Shown here: positions 1-5,144 of the stretch, in pieces | How the letters are laid out: each line of letters opens with the position of its first letter | Position numbering within the stretch: position 1 is the first letter of the stretch | Origin: Anaerolineales bacterium UBA1136 | GTDB lineage: Bacteria; Chloroflexota; Anaerolineae; Anaerolineales; UBA11657 | NCBI GenBank assembly: GCA_002311455.1 | Contig: DCAJ01000005.1 | Span: forward strand, 658-7,158 | Direction of reading: 5' to 3' | DNA length: 6,501 bases | Made by a program: the position numbers and the translations under genes | Notes under the pieces: model-generated | Told to the model about the DNA's origin: nothing | The model's input: only the letters and a program-made list of their open reading frames with translations | Database searches by the model: none

Positions 1-305
1 CTGAACACAATTTTCAAGTTGGTTTCGTTGTTTATCCAAAAGATGGCGCGATACAAAGTCATTATCACCGTAAAATCGACCGAAAAATATCTAACACATC
101 TGAAGTGCTAGTTGTAAGAAAAGGTCATTGCGAAATTGACATATATGATGATGAGCAAATACTTGTAGAAACCTTAGAAATGACTACTGGAGATGTAATG
201 GTAATGGTATCAGGAGGACACGGCTTTCGTATAGTGGAAGACACAGTATTACTTGAAATTAAGCAAGGCCCATATATTGGTATAGATGAAAAGAAGCGCT
301 TCTAA
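1..305 (+). CDS. Small cupin-fold protein of a sugar-biosynthesis cluster (5' end outside the window)
   Basis: The frame ending in TAA at 303-305 is open back to base 3, so this is the last 100 codons of a gene that begins before the window. GTG at 105 could be read as a start, but it would cut off the first half of the fold. Visible motifs: His-Tyr-His at visible residues 20-22 (bases 60-68) followed by Glu34, like the metal-ligand pattern of cupin motif 1; alternating beta-strand pattern; Thr-Gly-Asp near 62-64; Gly-Gly-His-Gly at 71-74, which supplies another histidine; and a Lys-Gln-Gly-Pro-Tyr tail motif at 87-91. Small proteins of this type, often labelled hypothetical or cupin, occur beside sugar aminotransferases in glycan loci. 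The aminotransferase gene starts nine bases later, so the two are probably co-transcribed. The reaction is unknown: it could be a sugar-nucleotide isomerase, a metal-dependent modifying enzyme or a binding protein. The fold is fairly sure, the function is not. Confidence 0.75.
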   Translation, partial: EHNFQVGFVVYPKDGAIQSHYHRKIDRKISNTSEVLVVRKGHCEIDIYDDEQILVETLEMTTGDVMVMVSGGHGFRIVEDTVLLEIKQGPYIGIDEKKRF

Positions 306-314
306 ACTCAAAAT

Positions 315-1448
315 ATGATCCCAGTAAATGAGCCAATAATAGGCGCCCGAGAGCAAGAGTATGTACTTGAATGCTTGCAAAGTGGTTGGGTGTCATCTGC
401 AGGCAAGTTTATCGAGACTTTCGAGTCTACTTGGGCACAATACTGCGGACGAAAATATGGAGTAACAACTAGCAGTGGTACCACCGCACTGCAAACATCT
501 CTTGCCTGTCTAGACCTGAAACCTGGCGACGAGGTCATCATGCCGACCTTTACCATTATTTCTTGCGCATTAGCTGTAATTTATAACGGTGGCACGCCCG
601 TTCTTGTAGACGCTGATCATGAAACCTGGTGTATGAATGTAGATCAAGTAGAAGACCGTATTACTGACCATACGCGAGTCATAATGCCCGTACATATATA
701 CGGGCATCCTGTGGATATGAATCCACTATTAACACTTGCAGAGAAACATAATTTAGCAGTCATTGAAGATGCTGCTGAGGCACATGGCGCAGAGTACCTC
801 CGTGGACACAAGAGAGAAGACCAAGAATGGGTCCGCTGTGGTAGCATGGGCACAATGAGCATTTTCAGTTTCTATGCTAACAAACTTGTGACTAGTGGAG
901 AAGGCGGAATGATTGTAATGAACGATAGTGATCTAGCATCTAAAGCACGCAGCATTCGAAATCTTTGTTTTGAGCCGGAACAACGTTTCCTGCACAATAA
1001 TCTTGGTCACAATTTTCGAATGACCAACATGCAAGCTGCGCTTGGACTAGCACAGACCGAACGTATTCATGAAACTGTCGAACTAAAGAGACGGATGGGA
1101 CAAAAATACACGGAAAATCTGTCAGATATAAAAGGAGTGCAGTTACCAGTTGAACGTTCGTGGTCACGGCAAGTGTACTGGATGTACGGTATCCTTCTAG
1201 ACAAATCACATGAAATGACTGCTTCTGAATTAGCTGATCACTTAAGTTCTTTAGGTATACAAACAAGACCATTCTTCCTGGGAATGCACGCACAGCCAGC
1301 CTTACAAGATCTTGGCCTATTTCAGAGTGAAGATTATCCAGTAGCCGACCATCTATCTCAAAATGGGCTATATCTTCCATCAGGATTAGCTTTGTCTGAA
1401 CAACAGATGGACGAAGTGTGCGCCGCGGTACACAACATACTTACATAG
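315..1448 (+). CDS. DegT/DnrJ/EryC1/StrS family PLP-dependent sugar aminotransferase, perosamine-synthase-like
   Basis: A complete 377-residue cytosolic enzyme of usual family length. It probably transfers an amino group from glutamate to a keto-deoxy sugar nucleotide. The N-terminus (Ile-Pro-Val-Asn-Glu-Pro, then Gly-Trp-Val-Ser-Ser near 24-28) resembles GDP-perosamine synthases. Ser-Ser-Gly-Thr-Thr-Ala at 53-58 matches the PLP phosphate-binding loop. Glu-Asp-Ala-Ala-Glu-Ala at 151-156 carries the Asp152 expected to contact the pyridine nitrogen. Lys190 in the motif Ser-Phe-Tyr-Ala-Asn-Lys, followed by Thr-Ser-Gly-Glu-Gly-Gly, is the expected Schiff-base lysine. Gly-His-Asn-Phe-Arg-Met-Thr at 231-237 and Arg-Pro-Phe-Phe at 318-321 are also typical. 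The ATG start fits the family N-terminus, although no ribosome-binding sequence precedes it. The Ala-Glu-Ala-His-Gly form of the Asp motif favours a GDP-4-keto-6-deoxymannose substrate (product GDP-perosamine), but this is inference; another C4 or C3 aminotransferase is possible. No dehydratase for the keto-sugar precursor is in the window. Confidence 0.93.
   Translation: MIPVNEPIIGAREQEYVLECLQSGWVSSAGKFIETFESTWAQYCGRKYGVTTSSGTTALQTSLACLDLKPGDEVIMPTFTIISCALAVIYNGGTPVLVDADHETWCMNVDQVEDRITDHTRVIMPVHIYGHPVDMNPLLTLAEKHNLAVIEDAAEAHGAEYLRGHKREDQEWVRCGSMGTMSIFSFYANKLVTSGEGGMIVMNDSDLASKARSIRNLCFEPEQRFLHNNLGHNFRMTNMQAALGLAQTERIHETVELKRRMGQKYTENLSDIKGVQLPVERSWSRQVYWMYGILLDKSHEMTASELADHLSSLGIQTRPFFLGMHAQPALQDLGLFQSEDYPVADHLSQNGLYLPSGLALSEQQMDEVCAAVHNILT
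684..707. repeat. Perfect 9-base inverted repeat inside the aminotransferase gene
   Basis: ATGCCCGTA at 684-692 is exactly reverse-complementary to TACGGGCAT at 699-707, with six bases (CATATA) between. RNA from this stretch could fold into a 9-pair hairpin with a GC-rich core. It lies over the codons for Met-Pro-Val-His-Ile-Tyr-Gly-His (residues 124-131), a motif conserved in the family, so part of the symmetry is imposed by the protein. No T-run follows, so it is not a canonical terminator. Confidence 0.6.
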
Positions 1449-1463
1449 AGCAACAATTTATAC

Positions 1464-2222
1464 GTGGACGTTACTAAACCAGATACCACTAATCTACTCA
1501 GTTACCTTTACCATCACTTGGCAGACCACTGGTGGACAGTCGGTATGAGAGCTACGGCGCATGCCATTCTAAACAACAAGACTATTACGGACGGACCAAT
1601 CCTAGAAGCAGGTTGTGGAAACTGCACATTTCTGAATGAACTGTCAGAAAAACACAGTTTGGCCACAAAAATAGGTGTAGATATAAACACACAAGCCCTC
1701 GAGCATGGAAAGAATGTGGTAAACATACATGGGACTTTAGTTCAAGGTGATTTCCACAATCTTCCCTTCGTGGAAAATAGTCTTGCATTATCTATAGGTC
1801 TAGACGCATTTGATCAAACAAAGGCAAATTTGAAGACTGCTCTATCTGAAAGCTTCAGAACACTGGTTAAAGATGGTTTGTTACTGATAAGAGTAAGTGC
1901 GCACCCATGGTTGCTGGGCCAGCATGACCAATCCTTTGGTACAGGCCGCAGATACACTAAAAATGAAATATGTTCGAGCCTCACAAAAGCAGGTTTTCAA
2001 ATTGAGAGATTCACTTATGCAAATACGATCATGCTATTACCAGCAATCATAGTACGTATAGCCATCAATCTACGAATAGCAACAGTGAAAAATCAATTTT
2101 CAACACCGAACATATTAAATATTTTGTTCACCAAAATACTCCAAGTGGAAGCATTATTACTTCAATTGACTAGTCTACCTACCGGTCTTAGCATATACGT
2201 ATTAGCCCGGAAACCTAAATAA
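1464..2222 (+). CDS. Class I SAM-dependent methyltransferase of a glycan cluster
   Basis: A complete 252-residue protein with a Rossmann-type methyltransferase domain. Motif I is Leu-Glu-Ala-Gly-Cys-Gly-Asn at 47-53. Val-Asp-Ile-Asn at 72-75 supplies the acidic residue expected to bind the SAM ribose. Gly-Asp-Phe-His-Asn-Leu-Pro-Phe at 95-102 is the usual post-II segment. Trp-Trp at 23-24 and the pattern His-Asp-Gln...Gly-Arg-Arg-Tyr-Thr (154-165), then Ala-Gly-Phe (176-178), belong to a subgroup often found next to or fused with DPM1-like glycosyltransferases, and such a gene follows here after three bases. A hydrophobic stretch near 188-203 and a hydrophobic C-terminus suggest membrane contact. 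The start is GTG: the aminotransferase stop (1446-1448) is in frame 15 bases upstream, no other usable start lies between, and the next ATG (residue 28) would remove the conserved Trp-Trp. The substrate is unknown; a sugar or a polyprenyl-linked intermediate is a guess. Confidence 0.88.
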   Translation: MDVTKPDTTNLLSYLYHHLADHWWTVGMRATAHAILNNKTITDGPILEAGCGNCTFLNELSEKHSLATKIGVDINTQALEHGKNVVNIHGTLVQGDFHNLPFVENSLALSIGLDAFDQTKANLKTALSESFRTLVKDGLLLIRVSAHPWLLGQHDQSFGTGRRYTKNEICSSLTKAGFQIERFTYANTIMLLPAIIVRIAINLRIATVKNQFSTPNILNILFTKILQVEALLLQLTSLPTGLSIYVLARKPK

Positions 2223-2225
2223 GAT

Positions 2226-2963
2226 ATGTTTGTTTGTACTGTGCTACCAACATATAATGAGGAGGAAAACATAGAATTGCTTGTTGAGGGTCTTCTTAGA
2301 GAAAAACAAGGTCCCAACATGGTATTAATAGTGGATGACAATTCTTCCGATGCAACTGCTGAAAAAGTACGTAACTTATCAATAAAGTATAACGGACACG
2401 ACCAAATCAAAGTTGCCCTTGTTCAACGCCGAAACGACAGAGGGCTTACTACGGCAATACAATATGGTATAGATGTAGCTACAAAACGGTATGCTGCTAA
2501 TATAGTAACTTGGATGGATTGTGACTTATCTATGCCACCTAAGGATGTGCCCCAGTTACTTGCACCATTAATGGAAGGGTCCGCAGACATCGCTATAGGA
2601 TCCAGGTGGATTAGCGGCGGTGCAGATATTGCTCATGGATTAGTCGCACGAACTATGAGTAGGATTATAAACTTCTGGGCACGACTCCTATTGAGTAACG
2701 ATATATCTGACTACACAAGCGGTTTCATAGCAGTTAACACCAAAGTGCTAAAAACACTCCGACTGCAGGGTGATTATGGTGAATACTGTATAGATTTTCT
2801 ATGTAGGTCAAAACGCAATGGTTACCAAATTGTTGAAATACCTTATATATGTGTTCCAAGGACAAAAGGACAAAGCAAGACAGGACTAAACCTGTATGAT
2901 TATTTAAGCAGAGGGCGCAAATACCTAAGCACAGTATGGAAACTCTTCATACGTAGGGGATAA
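2226..2963 (+). CDS. Family 2 glycosyltransferase, polyprenyl-phosphate sugar synthase type (DPM1-like)
   Basis: A complete 245-residue GT-A fold enzyme. It probably transfers a hexose from a nucleotide sugar to polyprenyl phosphate at the cytoplasmic face of the membrane. Visible motifs: Pro-Thr-Tyr-Asn-Glu-Glu at 8-13; Val-Asp-Asp-Asn-Ser-Ser-Asp at 36-42 for the nucleotide; Arg-Gly-Leu-Thr-Thr-Ala at 72-77; the metal-binding Met-Asp-Cys-Asp-Leu-Ser at 97-102; Gly-Ser-Arg at 125-127; Asp-Tyr-Thr-Ser-Gly-Phe at 162-167; and Arg...Gly-Gln-Ser-Lys at 212-218, close to the Arg...Gly-x-Ser-Lys signature of dolichol-phosphate-mannose synthases. No transmembrane segment is evident, so it is the short, peripheral form, unlike longer relatives with C-terminal helices or a GtrA domain. 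It starts three bases after the methyltransferase stop, so translational coupling is likely. The sugar (mannose, glucose or another) cannot be read from the sequence. Its product would be the donor for the membrane glycosyltransferase encoded next. Confidence 0.93.
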   Translation: MFVCTVLPTYNEEENIELLVEGLLREKQGPNMVLIVDDNSSDATAEKVRNLSIKYNGHDQIKVALVQRRNDRGLTTAIQYGIDVATKRYAANIVTWMDCDLSMPPKDVPQLLAPLMEGSADIAIGSRWISGGADIAHGLVARTMSRIINFWARLLLSNDISDYTSGFIAVNTKVLKTLRLQGDYGEYCIDFLCRSKRNGYQIVEIPYICVPRTKGQSKTGLNLYDYLSRGRKYLSTVWKLFIRRG

Positions 2964-3018
2964 ATGTGACACGCACTAATATAAAATTGAACCTAACGCA
3001 TTGTTGTTTTCTGCATGA

Positions 3019-3037
3019 TTTGGAGCTTAACTCCGAA
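3019..3037. other. Weak hairpin in the 103-base gap before the membrane glycosyltransferase
   Basis: The gap at 2964-3066 is the only long break inside the glycan cassette. It contains no credible reading frame. TTTGGAG (3019-3025) can pair with CTCCGAA (3031-3037) around a five-base loop, giving seven pairs including one G-U. No T-run follows, so a rho-independent terminator is unlikely. I found no strong -35/-10 pair here. The last membrane gene may be read through from upstream or have its own weak promoter. Confidence 0.25.
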
Positions 3038-3066
3038 TACCCACATTTTCCATACTTTAGCTAACC

Positions 3067-4386
3067 ATGTCAACAGTCAAAGCCATATTACTCGGGAGAC
3101 GTAATCCGTTACTAGTATTGGTAATAGTTAGTCTACTGGTTAGGTGGACAACCTATTACTACTATTATCTCGTTTACACGGACATTGGCGGATTGCACTT
3201 TTCTCCAACCGCTGACGAAGCCAGCACATATGAAATACTTGCACGGCAACTATTGTCAGGCAATGGTTTGTCACACGAATTGTTCTCTTATCGTCCACCA
3301 TTACAGCCTATGTTCATTGCGTTGACCTATCTTCTGTCTGGAAGTACCAACCCATTAATTGTTGTATTTGCACAGAGTTTTGTCAGCGCAGGACTAGCAA
3401 TACTTACATTTATCGCAGCCAAGGAACTAAGAATACCCTTACCAGTACAATTTTGGTCTGGACTAATCGTAGCTTTGGATCCAGCATCTGTAATCATAGG
3501 TATGACATTGATGGCCGAGACTTTATCCAACATATTTATACTTCTAAGCATAATTTTCATAATTCGCTTAATGCGCAACCAAAGCATGCGCGATGCTGCT
3601 GCTGCCGGAGCCACAATTGCATTGGCAACATTAGCACGACCAACAGCAATTTATTATTGGGTACCTATAGTATTAGCAATTACTTTCTTGGTACCTGGAT
3701 TAGCTCGCAATACCACAATCTTGGTCGTTGTATTTTCCATAGGAGTATTACCATGGTATTTGCGTAATCAACTCTACCACAACGTTTTTACTTTCTCCAC
3801 TGTAGGTAATTTTGACTTACTGTTTTATGGTGCGGTTTCAGTAAAAAGTAAGGCCACCGGACTAACACCTCAGGAACTGGAAGCTCAATTTGCTTATGAA
3901 CTTGATCAACGACTAAACCAAGGTAGCACCCGCGATCATTATGACTATTCATCAAAGTGGAAATTTCTTGTTTCAGATAATCCTCGGGTAAACTCCGAGA
4001 TAAGCCAAATGGCACTAGAAGTGTTTCTAGAGCACCCGATAGAGTATGCCATCACTACCTTCAGACCACTGATAAAGATGTATGCGGAAACCAATTACCT
4101 AAATGTGCTAGGATCTATCCGCAGACTGGAAATTGTCTTTAACCTAGCCCTGTACATACTGGCATTCTTGGGTGTAATCAAAGCCTGGATAAGTAGAAAT
4201 CGTATTTTCCTAGTTACTACATTGATCCCTATAATATATTTCACAGCAATACCTGTACTTTCGCGATCTGGATCAGGAATGGATACTCGGGCACGTACAC
4301 CTTTCACTTTTTCACTAGCTATACTAGCCGCACAAGGTATTTTCTGGATTTGGAAAAGATATAATAATAGTATTGAGATATCCTAG
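3067..4386 (+). CDS. Polytopic membrane glycosyltransferase, PMT_2/ArnT-like (GT39/GT83 type)
   Basis: A complete 439-residue protein with about eleven or twelve hydrophobic segments, roughly at 13-35, 79-91, 97-117, 127-145, 150-168, 177-190, 195-211, 215-233, 325-337, 355-373, 378-396 and 412-428. Such enzymes take sugars from polyprenyl phosphate and attach them to proteins, lipids or glycans on the outer side of the membrane. Family landmarks: Thr-Ala-Asp-Glu at 48-51 in the first outer loop, where the catalytic acid is expected; Ser-Gly-Asn-Gly at 64-67; Tyr-Arg-Pro-Pro-Leu at 75-79; Met-Ala-Glu-Thr at 149-152; Ala-Arg-Pro-Thr at 190-193; Pro-Trp...Arg-Asn at 229-234; and Arg-Ala-Arg-Thr-Pro at 408-412 before the last helix. 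A large polar loop (about 240-325) should face outside. It is on the short side for the family and lacks the extra C-terminal soluble domain of ArnT. The DPM1-like enzyme just upstream is the obvious donor supplier. The acceptor (S-layer protein, lipid or polysaccharide) is unknown. Confidence 0.88.
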   Translation: MSTVKAILLGRRNPLLVLVIVSLLVRWTTYYYYYLVYTDIGGLHFSPTADEASTYEILARQLLSGNGLSHELFSYRPPLQPMFIALTYLLSGSTNPLIVVFAQSFVSAGLAILTFIAAKELRIPLPVQFWSGLIVALDPASVIIGMTLMAETLSNIFILLSIIFIIRLMRNQSMRDAAAAGATIALATLARPTAIYYWVPIVLAITFLVPGLARNTTILVVVFSIGVLPWYLRNQLYHNVFTFSTVGNFDLLFYGAVSVKSKATGLTPQELEAQFAYELDQRLNQGSTRDHYDYSSKWKFLVSDNPRVNSEISQMALEVFLEHPIEYAITTFRPLIKMYAETNYLNVLGSIRRLEIVFNLALYILAFLGVIKAWISRNRIFLVTTLIPIIYFTAIPVLSRSGSGMDTRARTPFTFSLAILAAQGIFWIWKRYNNSIEIS

Positions 4387-4390
4387 TTAC

Positions 4391-4419
4391 TTGTCATCAT
4401 AAAGATACCGTGTTAAAGT
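4391..4419 (+). promoter_or_regulatory. Putative sigma-70-type promoter for rex
   Basis: TTGTCA at 4391-4396 matches five of six bases of the -35 consensus. After a 17-base spacer comes TAAAGT at 4414-4419 (four of six of the -10 consensus), with TG at 4411-4412 in the extended -10 position. Transcription would begin near 4425, about 50 bases ahead of rex. No terminator is visible between the membrane glycosyltransferase and this site, so read-through from the glycan genes is also possible. Confidence 0.35.
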
Positions 4420-4450
4420 AATGTTAAGAAAGTGACAATACTTAAAGTAA
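4413..4450 (+). repeat. 9-base direct repeat upstream of rex
   Basis: TTAAAGTAA occurs at 4413-4421 and again at 4442-4450, 29 bases apart start to start (nearly three helical turns). A related TTAAGAAAGT lies between them from 4424. The first copy overlaps the proposed -10 element, which would suit a regulator-binding site. The region is AT-rich, so chance is a real alternative. It does not resemble the known TTGTGAA...TTCACAA Rex operator. Confidence 0.35.
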
Positions 4451-4472
4451 AGAAACTGCAGCCATACACGGT

Positions 4473-5099
4473 TTGAGCAGAATGCCACCAACAACAATTC
4501 CTGATATCGTCATTGGTCGGCTCCCAGTCTATTTACGCGCATTGACACAATTTGAAATTAGTGGAAATAAGGTGACTTCATCACATGAGATGGGTGAACA
4601 CCTAGGCATTAGCTCAGCCCAGATCCGTAAAGACTTGTTACACTTCGGTGAATTCGGCAAACAGGGCACTGGATACAATATAAGCTACCTAAAAGAGCAG
4701 CTAGAAGTAATACTTAGGGTAAATCAGGAATGGGATGTGGCCCTGGTTGGTGCTGGAGGATTGGGTAATGCTATAGTAAACTATTCAGGATTTCGCGGAC
4801 GGGGATTCCGTATAGCGGTAGTATTTGACAACAATCCAGCCAAGATAGGTCAAAAAATTGACGACCTGATCGTCCTGTCAGCTGACCAAATTAAAACAAA
4901 AATCAGTAAAATGAGAATTAGAATTGCGATGGTAGCGGTACCATCTGGACAAGCTCAAAGCGTGACCAACAAGCTTGTAGAGGCTGGTATTGAGTCAATT
5001 TTGAATTATGCCCCTACGAGTCTAACAGTGCCATCCAAGGTTCGCATACATCACATAGACCCAGTAGTAGGTTTACAACATATGACCTATTATATGTGA
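4473..5099 (+). CDS. rex: Redox-sensing transcriptional repressor Rex
   Basis: A complete 208-residue regulator of usual Rex length. Rex dimers bind operators when NADH is low and leave DNA when NADH rises, de-repressing fermentation, respiration and NADH-reoxidation genes. The N-terminal winged helix carries the Rex signature Ser-Ala-Gln-Ile-Arg-Lys-Asp at 48-54 and Phe-Gly-Glu-Phe-Gly-Lys...Gly-Tyr-Asn at 58-69. The Rossmann domain has Gly-Ala-Gly-Gly-Leu-Gly at 93-98, where many homologues have Gly-Val-Gly-Asn-Leu-Gly, then Phe-Asp-Asn-Asn at 118-121 for the NAD ribose. The domain ends with Asn-Tyr-Ala-Pro at 178-181 and the C-terminal Tyr-Tyr-Met, which corresponds to the swapped helix end. 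The start is uncertain: TTG at 4473 is the longest option, but ATG at 4482 (205 residues) keeps the whole domain and is at least as likely. Neither has a clear ribosome-binding site. It converges with mreB and is 86 bases from the glycan cassette. No gene in view is an evident Rex target except possibly mreB. Confidence 0.95.
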   Translation: MSRMPPTTIPDIVIGRLPVYLRALTQFEISGNKVTSSHEMGEHLGISSAQIRKDLLHFGEFGKQGTGYNISYLKEQLEVILRVNQEWDVALVGAGGLGNAIVNYSGFRGRGFRIAVVFDNNPAKIGQKIDDLIVLSADQIKTKISKMRIRIAMVAVPSGQAQSVTNKLVEAGIESILNYAPTSLTVPSKVRIHHIDPVVGLQHMTYYM

Positions 5100-5116
5100 G
5101 GCTAGACAACTACTAA

Positions 5117-5132
5117 CAAATAAACTTATTTG
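5117..5132. terminator. AT-rich inverted repeat between convergent rex and mreB, possible weak bidirectional terminator
   Basis: CAAATAA (5117-5123) and TTATTTG (5126-5132) form perfect 7-base arms around two bases, in the 45-base gap between two converging stop codons. The position suits a bidirectional terminator. The stem is almost all A-T and the two-base loop is too tight to close fully, so it would be weak; a protein-binding palindrome is another reading. Confidence 0.3.
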
Positions 5133-5144
5133 AGCAAAACAAGA

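Noticed and set aside
105..305. Complete 66-residue gene starting at GTG 105
   Set aside because: The frame is open to the window edge, and the upstream residues include the His-Tyr-His metal-site motif, so this is the C-terminal part of a longer cupin-like protein.
940..1380. A 146-codon open frame on the minus strand within the aminotransferase gene
   Set aside because: It lies wholly opposite a gene with strong family motifs, has a Cys-rich, non-family composition and no recognisable domain; it is a shadow frame.
3156..3170. Run of five tyrosines in the membrane glycosyltransferase (residues 30-34)
   Set aside because: It sits at the outer end of the first hydrophobic segment, where aromatic residues are common, and the codons are a mix of TAT and TAC, so it is not a simple repeat expansion.
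3453..3767. A 104-codon plus-strand open frame inside the membrane glycosyltransferase gene
   Set aside because: It overlaps well-formed transmembrane coding sequence in another frame, and its Ser/Asn/His/Cys-rich translation shows no domain.
4387..4412. A rho-independent terminator after the membrane glycosyltransferase
   Set aside because: No GC-rich stem followed by a T-run was seen, so transcription may continue towards rex.
4387..4472. A standard Rex operator upstream of rex for autoregulation
   Set aside because: No TTGTGAA/TTCACAA pair was found in this leader.
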